DNA of 64,000 nt from Siderastrea siderea (GCA_964030785.1 OZ034975.1:41643069-41707068); one strand, 5' to 3'. Numbered from the stretch's first letter, positions 1 through 12,010 are shown. Translations and numbers: made by a program. The notes: a model not told the origin generated them from the letters alone.

Positions 1-1795
1 TTTCAAAATTTGATTGTGATTCCCACTTATCTGTATCAAGCCAAGCTATACCTGCTTAAGGTACTCCTTAATTGTTGTGATTTGTTTTGACAAAAATGTA
101 GTAAAGTAAATATGGATGCAATTGAGAGACTGCAACGGCGGCAGGATTTATTGCCTTAGGGGGGAGGTGGGGAGATGTGGGGCATTTGACTTTTGGGAAT
201 GATTTATTAATTTCTCCAGCCCAGGGCCGAAATTATTGGTCAAATCGAGTCAAATTCATGTCTTCTTTTCCTTTCAAACAAATAACTGTCGTAAATTGGA
301 CGATAACATGTCCAATTGTGGGGATGGAAAGTTCGAACGATTAGCCCAGGTCTACTTCCCCCGCCTTCCACAGTCGCTTAACCCTCGGACGTACTAGGGG
401 TGGAGTAGATGCCAGTCCCCATACGGTTTTCCTTTAATTTTTCCAAGACGATTTTTCATCAGCACCGACTGTTTTCAGTAGGCTGTACGCGTATCCCTTA
501 GACATATTTTGACACAAGTTTGATGAGAAGCGGCTATAAGATATGAGCAGTAGTAGCGGGTGATGAAGCCACTTTTGGGTGAAAATGTGTGTTTTCACCT
601 TTTTTAGGTGAAAAAAGCAGAAATTGTTTGCAAGAAAGCAGCGAAGGGTCACGTATTCTGCTAATCACCTGGTAGTAATTCTAACAAAGCTACCCACACA
701 AGCGCTCACAAGTTAATAAACACTTTACATTCACGGACAGTTATTGCAACAAAGCAAACGCCTTTTCTCTAACTAGCCATAGCTTCGTCCTTCAATGGAT
801 TCTCAATCGTTACACATCATTGCGAAGCGAGTAGAGTCGAGGATTGGTTGCTATGTGACGTCAAGCTAGTAGCAAAAACTCGTTAAGATAAACAGTGTTC
901 AAAACCTCGGTTCGTCCTTGTCGTCGGTTGGTTCGTCCTCTCCCTCCTGCACTAAACTACAATTCAGCGAACGGAAGCCTCAAAACCAGCAATCAGTTGT
1001 GCTCAATTCGGCGCACATGAAAGATCTGCATAAACAGAAACAACACTGAAGGTAAACTTCGTTCGTTAAATTGTGTCACATAAGAAGCAAAAGCTTCTGG
1101 CAGGTAGTCTTCTAAGAGAATATTTGCCTTTCTGAGCTTACAACAGCCATTAACAAATCGGCTTCTGATGTGACTCAAAAGAGGTCTTGGCTGGTTACTT
1201 AGCGGTAAAATTAAGCTGCGTTTTTAGGTTAAGTGCTTATCGAGGAGAAACCGAAGACAACAAAAGTATGTTTTCTAAATTAAGTGGTTCACAGCTGATT
1301 AGTTGAGCACAATGCATCGAATAAGAAACAGACGTGGTGAAACCTACGTTATTACCCAGAATCTCTGTAAAGTTTGGGCGGAATCAGCAACCAGCTAAGT
1401 GAGGGCTCTGTGCATTGGTTTTTCTTTCAGTAATAGAAGGTACAAAACATCTCTAAAATACCTTTTATTGTCTATTGTCAGTCGAGTAGATCCTGCTTGA
1501 TTAATTTGATTAAAACTGTTTTCTTATCCTCTACTTGGCTCACTGGCTGAGTGAGGATTGGGAATTGTCGATAAATAATCTCAACGGGAGCCTCACTATA
1601 AGGAAACGAATTTCGTTGAGGAATCACCGTATTTTTATGGTCATCTAACTCAGATGCTTCGATCAGTCTCGCAAGAGCCACAAGCGATAAGCGATATTTT
1701 ATATTGAATCTGTGTCATAATTAAATAACCTTAAAATAGCAGTACTAGAAGAGCAAAATCATTGGTTTGTTGTTATTTTTACTGTCATTTTTCTT
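1..1795. other. Intergenic, no gene recognised
   Basis: No reading frame here has convincing coding character or splice signals. A cAMP-response-like TGACGTCA motif lies near 856-863. A minus-strand open frame at 1478-1681 ends in a stop and might be a 3' terminal exon, but no acceptor or homologue is recognised, so I do not call it a gene. Confidence 0.5.
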
Positions 1796-1803
1796 AGGTT
1801 CAG

Positions 1804-3055
1804 TTAGTCCAGTTCTGGCCCCTCTCTCTGTCACGCAACGCTCCGCTCTCGCAGAGAGAGGGTCCAGGGTCAATTGTCTGCGCATGCTCCCGCTAAACCA
1901 ATCAGAGCGGATCAGAGCGCAGGATGTTGATTTCACCCGACTGAAAATAATTATATTTGTGGCGAGTGAGGTTGGCAACACTCGGAAAACTTTTCAAGTT
2001 TAGTTCAAGATTAACTTGGCGGGTTGGAATGTCTGTGGCATGTCTGCACTTTCATTAGTTTTATTTCTTCGAGAGAGAAAAGGAATAGAGTTTTAAAACG
2101 AATTTAGGCAAGTTTCGAGGGTAGAATGAAGAAGGCGAGAAAGCTCATTAAATATGCCCGATGCAAATGAGATTGTTTCACAACACCCGGGCACAACATC
2201 TGCCACTGCGCTCAAGGAGTAGTTTTCCCCGGAAGTTTTCGACAATATTTTGGCGCATTTAAATTTTCGTTGCCTTACTTTTGGTTCTGAAAACAACATA
2301 GTATGGATGCGAATTTTGCGAGCTTCGAGAGGTGAGCGAATAAACTATAGAGAGCTCATTAAATGTGCGCGTTCGTCTCCAACGCCGATGGAAAACACTC
2401 TGAAGCCTATGTTCGATAGCCCTTCATCACTGATGCAAAGGCACAACAATTACAACTGTATAACTTTCTGAAAGTTTCATATATATTCTTCTTTAACTAA
2501 CCTATAAAGAAGCAGTTGGAAGACTGCCAGTTGGTAAAATTCCAAAAACACTTAGGTTTTTAGTTTCAGCGTTACAAAAAAGATTGAGAAAAATGTCAAC
2601 AGCAAATACCACAAAATTGGCAGTTAGTCCTAGTAATTACTCAAGCTTTAGCCTTCTCTCGGCTCCCGTATCCAGTGTTTTTGAATTGACCACAACTCCT
2701 CTGTTTCTCAGTACTTCAAGAATTCATGTAATGCTCGCAGCAACTGTTTCTTCTGAAAAAATAATCTGAACGCAAGAAGAAATCGCTCAGTGCAACTTAC
2801 CAAACATGGAGCAAACACGATCGAATTCGGGAAATATTGTTTTCTTTTTGCCGACCGCACAGAAAAGTCGTCCCCCAGCTGTGACTTCCCTTTCCTTCTC
2901 TGTTTTCTTATTTGTATTATCTCCTTGTACATGCGCAGTAGCGATTAGCTAAGAAACTAGCTAAAATTACGAGCATGCGCAGATAATTGTCCCTGGACCC
3001 TCTCTCTGCGAGAGGGGAGCGTTGCGTGACAGAGAGAGGGGCCAGAACTGGACTA
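1804..3055. mobile_element. Inverted-repeat DNA element, hAT-like
   Basis: The ends are inverted copies of each other: the left begins TTAGTCCAGTTCTGGCCCC and the right ends with its complement. The arms continue for about 90 bp through the CTCTCTCTGTCACGCAACG block. An 8-bp direct repeat AGGTTCAG flanks the element (1796-1803 and 3056-3063), the target-duplication length of hAT elements. The open frames inside are short and no transposase is recognised, so it is probably non-autonomous. The superfamily is inferred from the duplication length only. Confidence 0.75.
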
Positions 3056-3063
3056 AGGTTCAG

Positions 3064-3895
3064 TATGCTTTATTACGCTGAAACTAGTCATAGTTTTAGC
3101 TACACAAATGCTAATAGACTCTCTTAATTAATTGGTGTTTATCATTTTGTTGATCACGCATCAATTAAACGAAGTTTGGTTTTTATAGTTGGTTTTGTCA
3201 CTAGAATCAATAGATTTAGTTGCTTAAAGTGATTTCTTGTTTTTCAGTTAAGGCATGCAAAGAAAACCTGTTTTTTAGGTATCTGGCAGTATATTTCTTT
3301 TAATTGTTCTACATACCTTTCATTGCTGCGAAGGGCTGTTACTAAAACAAGCACTGCAGGAAGTCAGGAAAAGCGCGCGCATTTAGTTCTCCGTCGAAAA
3401 GCCCATGTACTCCTGAAGCACAACATCAAGTTGATAAAACCTTGCGGTTAAGAAAGATATGCACATTAAAGAAAAGCGTAAACACTTGCAAATAAAAGAT
3501 TACAACGATGCCATCAATATGTTTTAGTACAGGGTGTTCGCTCAGCAGAACAAACTTGCAAGTTCCGCAAGAAGGAATTAATAACAATGCCTATATTTAA
3601 TTGCCTGCGTTTTTAGCTTTACAGCTAACTGAGTTCATACATTTGCTGGAAAACAAAAAACGGCTCGCCTGCCTGTGCGATATCAGTTCTAACGAAAGAA
3701 AATTTTAAAAGGCATCCTTAAGAAGGGCCAGCATCTCATTTTGTTGGCATGGTTTAAGTTCCTTTACCCTTTTCTGTTATGCCCTTTTCACCCATAATGT
3801 ATTAATTCTGACAAGCAGTTATGTCTCCAGTAGTATTTTTCCCGTATTCTACCTTAAAAAAGGGCGAAATAATTCTGGCTATCTTAGATTTTTAG
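3064..3895. other. Intergenic, no feature seen
   Basis: Moderately AT-rich sequence between two transposons. I see no gene, tandem repeat or clear inverted repeat. Confidence 0.4.
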
Positions 3896-3929
3896 TACCT
3901 CAGTACGGTGGCCCACTACTGTCACATCA

Positions 3930-4140
3930 AAACAAAATGCTCACATCAAATTCAAATCACTCACAGCAAATTCAAATCACTCACAGCAAATTCAAATCAC
4001 TCACAGCAAATTGAAAATCACTCACAGCAAATTCAAATTGCTCACAGAAAATTACAAATCCACCACAGCAAATTACAAATCGTTCACATCAAATACAAAT
4101 CGTTCACATCAAATACAAATCGCTCACAGCAAATACAAAT
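3930..4140 (+). repeat. 18-bp tandem repeat, left arm of fold-back element
   Basis: Repeats of about 18 bp with consensus CTCACAGCAAATTCAAAT, changing to a variant with TTCACATC and ATACAAAT at the inner end. The mirrored array lies at about 5590-5800. Open frames rich in HSQQIQI here are products of the repeat, not genes. Confidence 0.85.
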
Positions 4141-4149
4141 ACGGTCAGT

Positions 4150-4375
4150 ATAAAACGATGACTGCCGACTGCAGACTGTGGACTGCAGACTGCGGACTGC
4201 GGACTGAGAACCTCGGACTGCGGACTGCAGACCAGGGGAAAAAGCAGACTGAGGGTAAAATGCAGACTACAGACTAAGGGTAAAAAACGGGCTAGGGGTT
4301 AAATGCAGAATGGAGACCGCAGACTAGTATAGGGGTAAAATGCAGAATGAAGACTGCAGACTGCAGACCACGGGG
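4150..4375 (+). repeat. GACTGCAGACT-type tandem repeat, left arm
   Basis: Degenerate array of GACTGC, GGACTGCGGACT and GGGTAAAATGCAGA units. Its inverted counterpart is at about 5430-5585 in the right arm. Confidence 0.75.
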
Positions 4376-4784
4376 AAAATGAGAGAAAAGACAGCCGGAA
4401 AAATGTCTGTGCTCGTGGAAGTTCGTAGCATTCTATTCAAATCTATTTAATATGGTCAAAATGTTTGCATTTTTTTTCGTGTTGTAATAGGAAAGTTTTT
4501 ATACTAATTGAGGTGTAAGTTCAGCTTTTCCACCAAGGATTGTCCGGGAATACTTTGCTCATGAGAGAGCTTTGCTTCAACTTCAAGCCGTAGATCGGTT
4601 CAGAATTTGATCGGACTACGCAAAACAACCTGTGTGTGTGTGAAAAACGAATAAGTTCGGACGGGAGTAAATGTAGAGCTAATAATTTCATTAACCGAAA
4701 CCTGTAGTGTTCCAAAGGATCGCTTTTTACGAATGAACTTTATTTGCGAACTAGCTGAGGTCGCCGGCTACATGTAGTTCCCTG

Positions 4785-4815
4785 TCGGTCACCCATCGAA
4801 GTACAACTTGGCTCG
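4785..4815 (-). pseudogene. 5S rRNA-like fragment, left arm
   Basis: Read on the minus strand this matches the GTACTT-GATGGGTGACC region of 5S rRNA (internal promoter box C). It lies opposite the longer 5S-like segment in the right arm, as expected for inverted arms. Confidence 0.5.
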
Positions 4816-4979
4816 TCGTAAGGACAGAAGAACTTATGGTACCTTGATCATGGACTGGTATCTAAGAATTCAATTAGTTAAAATGTTACCTTTTGCTTTC
4901 TATTTTCGTCTTTTTCCTGATTTTTTAAAATGCACATTGTACTGAGAAAAAATTTGTGTGGGAGATAACGGAGTGAAAC

Positions 4980-5070
4980 GTCTACCATAATGAGAACATT
5001 CTTCCAGTTAGCGAAGTTAAGCTCTGTTCGGCGGAATTAGTACTTGGATGGGTGATCGCAAGGGAGCTAT
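4980..5070 (+). pseudogene. 5S rRNA-like segment, right arm
   Basis: The segment runs from GTCTACC through GCGAAGTTAAGC and TTAGTACTTGGATGGGTGA to AGGGAGCT. This follows the order of eukaryotic 5S rRNA, including the internal promoter boxes A and C. The last 20-25 bases of 5S are replaced by ATATATATCC, so it is not a complete gene. It sits in a transposon arm, suggesting a 5S-derived module as in SINE3-type repeats, though here the carrier is a fold-back DNA element. Confidence 0.65.
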
Positions 5071-5589
5071 ATATATCCAGTGGAGTTTGACTTTTAACCT
5101 CAGCTAGTTTGCAAATGAAGTTCATTCGTAGAAAAGTCATCTTTGGGAACACTACAGGCTCCGATTTAGCTCTACACTTGCTAACGTCCGAGTTTATTCG
5201 CTTATTACACACAGGTTGTTTTGTGTAGTGGATCAATCTACGGCTTGAAGTTGAAACAAAACTCTTTTATTAACAACGTATTCCAGAGAATCATTGGTGG
5301 AGAAACTATTCTACTTCTCAATTGAAATCCGAACACGCAAAAAAATGCAAACATTTTGATTTAATGGATTTCAAAGATTACTTCTACGAGCGCAGACGTA
5401 TTCCCGGCTGTCTTTTCTCTCATTTTCCCCGTGGTCTGCAGTCTGCAGTCTTCATTCTGCATTTTACCCCTAGTCTGCGGTTTCCATTCTGAATTTTACC
5501 CTTAGTCTGCAGTCTGCATTTTACCCTCAGTATGCTTTTTCCCCTGGTCCGCAGTCTGCAGTCCGCAGTCCGCAGTCCGCAATCTACGT

Positions 5590-5805
5590 TTTACGCTGAC
5601 CGTATTTGTATTTGCTGTGAGCGATTTGTATTTGATGTGAACGATTTGTATTTGATGTGAACGATTTGTATTTGATGTGAACGATTTGTAATTTGCTGTG
5701 AGCAATTTGAATTTGCTGTGAGTAATTTTTAATTTGCCGTTAGTGATTTGAATTTGCTGTCAGTGATTTGAATTTGATGTGAGCATTTTGTTTTGATGTG
5801 ACAGT
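5590..5805 (-). repeat. 18-bp tandem repeat, right arm of fold-back element
   Basis: Inverted counterpart of the array at 3930-4140, with units reading GATTTGTATTTGATGTGAAC and GATTTGAATTTGCTGTGAG. Confidence 0.85.
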
Positions 5806-6139
5806 TGTGGGCCACCGTACCTCAGTGATTACCTTAATAGCAAAAGTGCCCACAAAGGAAATTAAAAGCCTATTTCTGGAATTTCTGGAAGGTATTCTCT
5901 TTGGCAGACAGCTGGGCGACAGCATTTAAATTATCCCTCGAGGGTAGATTAAAACTGTTGTTTAATATTTTTCACTTCTTCCAGCTATTTAAACGAAGTT
6001 TAGATCGCATTTAACAAAACCATGATCTAAACTAATTGCAGTGTGGCCACCCTGATATTTCAACGTTGTTGACAGAAAACAGGGTGAAGAAAGCATATAG
6101 TACAGAGAAGAATAACTTTTACCTCCTTAAATTCCTGGC

Positions 6140-6365
6140 CTAATTAATTGATGACACCAATAATCGATGAAAATCGATGTTAATCGATGATAATGGATAA
6201 CAGTTTATCGATTAATACATGTAATTGACGAGTAATCGATGACCAACATTTATGTGATTTTTCATTGATTGGTAATCGATAATCGTAACTGACATCGGTT
6301 AAAATCGATTATCCTCGATTATTTTCTATTGTCATCAATTATATCGATCGCTGTCACTTAGTTTC
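6140..6365. repeat. AATCGAT-rich short repeat cluster
   Basis: About ten occurrences of ATCGAT/TCGAT in both orientations are packed into 220 bp of AT-rich DNA. Many sit in the context TAATCGATGA or its complement. No terminal repeats or coding potential are apparent. It could be a decayed MITE or a simple-sequence expansion. Confidence 0.5.
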
Positions 6366-6691
6366 AAACAATCTGATCAGGACGCCAGGAGAGCATAACT
6401 AGTTTTGGGCTCCTGCGACGCTTGTTACGATGTCCAATCAACGTAAACATGACCGTCTATTCGTATTTCTACGGCAAGAGATGAAAAGAAAAAGCAGTTA
6501 TTTCGAAATAAACACAAACTTTAAAACTCTTAATTGATACGTATCTAACAAGTGGAGCCCATAATTTACAATTTTAATTCTTATTTGCAGCGCATACATC
6601 ATCATCCCCGGCATCACCTTGTAACGTCAATTAAAAATAAAAAGCGATAATTGATCATAAATGAAAGTTGGGTTTACTTTAATAACCTCTG

Positions 6692-7615
6692 TTGAAAAAT
6701 GTAAAGGGAATGAGCGTAACAATATTCTTGATCTCGCACGAGAAGCTCACCCTTGAAACTGCAATGCTAGGCTTAGCACTGAATTTGCACATGCCTTTCT
6801 TTGTTCTTGGAGAGGAACTTCCAGGAAGAGCGCCGACTACAATTCCCATGGATATCAGCTATCAGCGAGGAGACCATGATGCATGCTGTCGAGTTGACGA
6901 AAAAATTTTGCTGCCTAAAGAGGAGTTTACGAAAAGGTATCTGTCTAAGATGACATCCTTTTACATAAAGCTTTCAACTCAAAAGACAACCACTGGTTCA
7001 ACCTACTTTTTTCTTCCTTTCTCTTTAGGGGATTCCTCAAAAACCAAATTTAACGAACTATCTTTTTAGAAACTTTATTTGATTTTTTCCCATCATGTAT
7101 TGTTTCGAAAAAAAAGCGATTAAGAAAATTAGGTCACCGTGTTCGCGAAAGAGATATTATGGATTACCCCATTTACCCCTGTAAGACTACCAGTCACTTG
7201 CGTGCTTATTTGATCGGTTCAGCTACAATTCGCGGTAGCTGGAAACAATGACAGGTTAAAAGATATGGCAAAAAATAACGTCATAGCAGTTTCAATCGTA
7301 TGTACGGAACAATTTAAACGTAAGCAAACTTTACCTTTTATTCTCCTATCGTGCTGTGACACATTAAAGGGGACTGAGGAGGATGCTGACCCTTCGGAAG
7401 ACTTCAAGAAGAAAGTGCTCCTCCACCCAGGCCCTTTTGTAATGCCACGAGACGTCATCCGAAAACTGGCTTGTGACACTCGTACTACCACAGAGAAAGT
7501 GGTGGAGGAAATGCGTGCGCTGCAGGAACTTGGGCACGGAACTCTACGTTGCAGAGGTGCAGTACAGAAAGACTTTCTGAAGGCTCTGCCCACTAAGCAA
7601 TCTACTAGTGGCTAG
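6692..7615 (+). pseudogene. Unidentified coding fragment in two pieces
   Basis: Two stretches have protein-like composition. The first (about 6710-6935) includes LTLETAMLGLAL and PGRAPTTIPMD and ends at AAAAG followed by a GTATCT donor-like site. The second (about 7368-7615) follows a possible acceptor ATTAAAG, contains LLHPGPFVMPRDVIRKL and VVEEMRALQELG, and ends at TAG 7613-7615. The second piece looks like a small helical or winged-helix C-terminal region. I cannot name the family, and no start, upstream exons or promoter are visible. It may be the tail of a mobile-element gene or a decayed host gene. Confidence 0.4.
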
Positions 7616-8640
7616 AGAGACTTACGAGGAAAATTTTCTCAAGGCAGATAGCATGCTTCCACGAACAGAAGCTGCTATCTTCCGTGTGACCTTCATCCCG
7701 ATAAGGAAGAAATAATGCCTTAAAATGATGTTTTCTGCTATCAAAGATCCCTCCATCTAATTATCACGCATTAACTTGTATATCAGACAACTGATGACGG
7801 CTTTTTTTTTTCCAATAGCTTTTTACCTCCTTCTTTGGGAGGGTTTTCTTGTTACGTCCTATTGGACAAAAGGGTGAAAGATGTCATAAGGGGCAAAAAT
7901 ACCTTTCAGTTGGCGCTCTTTTTTATATAAAACATTCATGGAAATTATCAGAATTTCTTTTTCTGAACGTAAAAAACATCATAGCCCGATGGCTGTAATA
8001 ACCATCCGCATCAGAAGACATCTCCAGAGTTAAAAAGAAATCCATCCATAAGAGTTAAGCGTATCCGGCCTGCCTTTGACAACTATTTTATGCAAGCGAA
8101 ATTCTACTTATACGCCATGCACAAGCAAAGTCTCATAACCGACCTTTTACGGCTGTTTTTATTTTATTTTATTTTATTCTTATTACACTAGTACTATTAT
8201 TTACTCACATCCGAATTAGCTGTTTGATGTGAGCACAAGATAACTAGAGGTTTAATTCTAAACGCACTCATTACGAGACATGTAACATGTTTACACTCCT
8301 TTGTGGCTGTTTTAAAGCTGAAAACAATAAGTAGGCGTAGTTGAACTTGTAATTTAGACACGTTCATTCCATTAAGTAATGTAGAGACAGCTGGCAACCT
8401 GTTATACGCTGTGAAAAGATAAATTTTCAATTTATTTTTCAAAGATCAATTTTTATTGCTCATTTTTCAAATGAATTTTTTTCTCTCAGTTCCGTTCCGT
8501 CGAGAGACAAATGTTTTTAAAATATGCCTGGTTGACATGCCACCTTTCTACAATGAAACCTGTATAAAGCGGACCCCATATTAAGCGGACACTGGCGAAG
8601 GTCCCAAGGGTGTCCGCTTAAATAATAAGCGTTGACGTTT
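7616..8640. other. Intergenic, no gene
   Basis: AT-rich sequence with TTTTA runs near 8160-8180. A short dispersed-repeat-like segment near 8555-8635 has paired AGCGGACA motifs (TAAGCGGACACTGG and GTGTCCGCTTAA in inverse orientation), as in small hairpin MITEs. Nothing coding is recognised. Confidence 0.4.
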
Positions 8641-8654
8641 TCCATAATGTACTG

Positions 8655-8798
8655 CATATAAGGTCATGCTGGTTGTCATTGGTCAGCTTTTTCAGTTCAC
8701 CCCATGTCCATATAAGGTCATGTTTTTCACGATTGGTCAGCTTGTATACATCACCTCATGTCCATATAAGGTCAGGCTGGCTGTGTTTGGTCAGTCCG
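8655..8798 (+). repeat. 54-bp tandem repeat, about 2.7 copies
   Basis: Units start at 8655, 8709 and 8763, exactly 54 bp apart. Each begins CATATAAGGTCA, contains TTGGTCAG and ends CATGTC. The third copy is partial. The shared CATATAAGG core resembles a CArG/SRF box, but that is only a sequence likeness. Confidence 0.8.
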
Positions 8799-8865
8799 TG
8801 AAGCGGGGTATCTATTTAACCGAGTCCACCATTTTTCTTTTTTTCATACTTGTAGCAAAGGTTGA

Positions 8866-9921
8866 ATGGATTACTACAAAGATTTGAAGCAGAGAGTCTT
8901 TTCTACTCATCAAGATTATTTGCTCGAAAGTGTCAAGTGCGCATTGGCTGCAAACTTTTCCTCAGTGTGAATACTATTACAATTACCACTACAGTTACCT
9001 GGGATTGGCCTTGAAGTTATCAAAAGAAGAGATTTTGAATATCGTGGATCTTGACACAGGGTACATTTTTCCAGAGGACAAGTGAAAAACGTAAGTCATT
9101 GATCACTCCATTGGAGCTGGGTTTGTCGCTTACACTGGAGGGGCAGACGGTACAAACCAATTGGCCGAAGAAATAGGTAAGCATTTTGTCATGCAAGTGA
9201 AAGACAAGATTGGACCCCAACACCCACGCAGTTAATCCATCACCCCCCTCACCCCTCAGATGTTAGTGCTGGCGGATCCCCATATCAACCGGGCCTCTCA
9301 AAAGGTACACAAGAACCGCCCTGCTGGAAGTTATGTGCGTCAATTGTTGCAGCGCGATTACTGGATCATTCAAAACTCTCAACCCGTTTTTGCTTTTGGA
9401 ACATTGGAAAACCATGACAAACGTCTCAAAGGGGCTACTGGGTGGACGGTGCGAGTGGTCCTAGACAAGGGTTTGCACGTGCTTATCTTTGACATTCCTA
9501 CTCTAGCCTGTACCGTCCCTTTCATTACCATTTCAGCGAGAACGAAGGGTACTACGTTAATGTGATCAAGTTCACCAGGTGGAGCAGTAAACCCACCCTT
9601 TACCAAAGCAGTGATGTATTTGGTTCCAGAAACATTGGAGAGGTACAGAAAAGGAAATGAAAGCTTTGTTTAATCGCACTGTTCGTTTGCCAGAAGACAT
9701 TGACTATTTGAGAGTCATGTTGAAAGAAATGCACTTGCAGGATGAAAAGTGTTAGCTTTTGTGAAGACATTGGAATAAATCAACCTGTCATGCAGGGACA
9801 CATGTACTTGATTCGAAAAGAACCTCTTTGCACAGAAGAAGACATAGCTCAGAGACATTCCCCGTTTCAAAGATTAAGCCGACAAACCCGATCGACCTTG
9901 CACGGCGTGGCAAGACACTGA
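8866..9921 (+). pseudogene. Island of broken ORFs with a SLOG-like Rossmann core
   Basis: Several coding-like pieces follow closely on one strand. 8866-8970 opens with MDYYKDLKQRV. About 8967-9085 includes LGLALKLSKEEI. 9095-9565 contains YTGGADGTNQLAEEIG, VRQLLQRDYWI, FAFGTLEN and GATGWTVRVVLDKGLHVLIFD, interrupted by one in-frame TAA at 9233-9235. After a frame change near 9520 a further piece ends SDVFGSRNIGE, then RTVRLPEDIDYLRVMLKEM. 9742-9921 is a 59-codon ORF. GGADG plus TGW-x-V followed by a hydrophobic strand and FD fits SLOG-superfamily proteins (YpsA or molybdenum-cofactor-carrier-like). Stops and frame changes show decay. The origin (bacterial, viral or mobile) is unknown. Confidence 0.45.
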
Positions 9922-9929
9922 CAAAGACA

Positions 9930-12005
9930 CTGATTTGTAAATTAAAAAAATTAAATATTAAAAAATTAACAACGTTTCACTTAAATGTTTTTGTATCTTC
10001 CTCTTGACTCCCAGGTCTTGTCTAACAAAAATCAATGAAAATATTAATGTCTATTGTGAAAATAATTGTTTCAGTTCATCTTGTTGTTTTTAGATTTTGT
10101 TGTAGCACTTGACCACCGCCTGCCAACGTCGACCGCCAAGGATGTTAGAGAACTTGATTGCAGGTGGTTGTAGAATGCTAGAAAGTGTTCCATACTATTA
10201 GGCCAGCGCGAGTCGTCCAAACACTCCACCCTCTGTTCCAAAAAAAAGGGAGAATCTCCCAAGCCAGCATTTGCCCCAAGACCGTCTTCAGGCGCCTGCA
10301 CCGAAAAGCATTCTCTTCTTGGTCCATGACAGACCAGCAAGGAAGAATGAAAAGGCAGGCTACCTCTTGGTCCAGGTCCAACCTGTGGTGTCTTCGGAAC
10401 CAAAGAATATCCGCCTACCAATCCTCGTCCACCTTGGTCTTCTATATTTGAGTTGTCTCTTCTGGCACCTCTTCTCCCATCATAGCATACCCACTGTTAT
10501 TCATCAAAGGTTTCTTCCGTCTCTGTGCTATCTTGACTAAGTGTGACAGAGCCTTTGACGAAGGTGCTTTTGGCCTTATACCCCTTCCATTGCAAAGGGT
10601 TCTGGGAAATGAAAAAGGAGAGGGGGAGGGGTTAGCCCTTCTCTTTTTTTCCAAAAAAATGGATGGTTCTTGGGCAACAGCCATGTGGTCTTTTCTTTCG
10701 CATTAAAAAAAATGTTTTTCCAAAAACGTGATGGTTGTCATGGTGATTTTTATTGACAGCTCGCCTTCTTTGGCATGTTTTTATGATGTCATTTTCCCTT
10801 TTTTACTTCCAATATGACGTCATCCACACATCCCTCCAACATGTCACTTGCTGTCCCGCTTAGCCAATCTCAGCCCGCGCATCAAAACGAGGTTAACCTA
10901 CTGCTTCAACTGAATGTAATTAAAAAGTTTAATAATTTGAAGTAGTTCGTTTTCTATAAGCTTCATGTTATTCTTCTCTTTTATCAAAAACGTCTTTTTG
11001 AATGACACATACTGTTGGTTTGCGCAGAATCATCCAAGTGTAGCTCGCGTACTTGGAGTGTGAACGTTTTAATGACTGCACTTCTTGGTTTCTCTGTTGC
11101 CCCGGCGATAAGCGTAAAGTAAAAGGTTCAAGTGCAGTTGAAAGTAAGGTCTTCCCCTTTACTTGAAAACACACTTGACCAATGACAGTCCAGCCTTGCA
11201 GCTAAACGCATTTGGGTGTGCAACTTTGAATTCCACGGGGAACGAGTCGCTCTCTGTGTTTTGGTTTTCCATTCTGGGGTGCGCTTCTTTCGCTGTTGTA
11301 TTTGAAGGCCTATTTCAAGCCGACTTAGGGTAAAAAATTTGTCGTTGGGAAAAAGGTTGTGGTCTAATTCTCAGGCTTAGCCAATCAACAATACTACAGC
11401 CATGCGCGCATTCAATACTCATGAGATACAAAAAACATGCAAAACATAGCACGTATTTCCTAACAATTAACAAAAAGTGGGCAATTGGTGACACCAGGCT
11501 CTAAGATGCTTACCGTACTTAAGTCCTGTAGCTTTGTTTATCAAGCTAATAGATTACGTGCCAACTTGTGTTCGCAAATAATTTGCATCTAAAAGTCCAC
11601 ACAAAACAAAATTACCATTTTTCTTTAATTAACGGTGTGTCAAAACGGTTGTACCACATTAGTATTAAGCGGGCGAATAGCTTCTTGGCTTGTGATTGGC
11701 TAAATACAAAATTAGAATGACCTCAAGTCTACTTGATTTTCAAGTGCACTTCAAGTGTACCTGGTTCCTAGTGTGAGCCAGCCAGCTCTTTGCTCACTCC
11801 ATCCAAGATCTAACACACAAGTGCAAATTGACGTAACAGACGCTTCTAAAATCATGGAAGATTAATATCTGCGAGAATCCGCTCAATCGGGACGACGGCA
11901 TTCATTTGCCGCGTGAGTATTTAAATTTAGCTCTAAAGGACAAGACTTAATTAGGGCAAAATTTCCATTTTCCATTTTGCGCCCATTGTAAAATTTTCTT
12001 ATCAC
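9930..12005. other. Intergenic, no firm gene
   Basis: Overlapping open frames on both strands at 10071-10540 contradict one another and lack splice context. Around 11000-11800 there are short inverted motifs (ACTTGGAGTGTGAAC near 11050, GCACTTCAAGTGTACC near 11750) and CAATCA-type motifs suggesting a decayed MITE, but I cannot set its ends. Confidence 0.35.
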
Positions 12006-12010
12006 TTTCC

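Larger units (their letters stand above)
3905..5817. mobile_element. Long fold-back (palindromic) element, possibly Mutator-like
   Basis: Nearly the whole element is two inverted arms (about 3905-4805 and 4980-5817) around a short centre. A 9-bp direct repeat TACCTCAGT (3896-3904 and 5818-5826) flanks it, which fits a Mutator-type target duplication. Terminal CGGTGGCCCAC is mirrored at the other end. From outside inwards each arm has an 18-bp tandem repeat (CTCACAGCAAATTCAAAT), a GACTGCAGACT-type repeat, a unique segment and a 5S rRNA-like piece. No transposase frame is present. Confidence 0.75.

Noticed and set aside
3908..4277. HSQQIQI-type repeat proteins on the plus strand and mirrored ones near 5502-5705
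   Set aside because: They come from the 18-bp repeats in the arms of the fold-back element and have no splice or start context.
6140..6365. CRISPR-like array suggested by repeated AATCGAT
   Set aside because: Repeats are short, irregularly spaced and in both orientations in a eukaryotic genome; no spacer-repeat regularity.
10071..10540. Overlapping ORFs of 67-116 codons on both strands
   Set aside because: No recognisable motif, no splice or promoter context; frames conflict and composition does not favour one.
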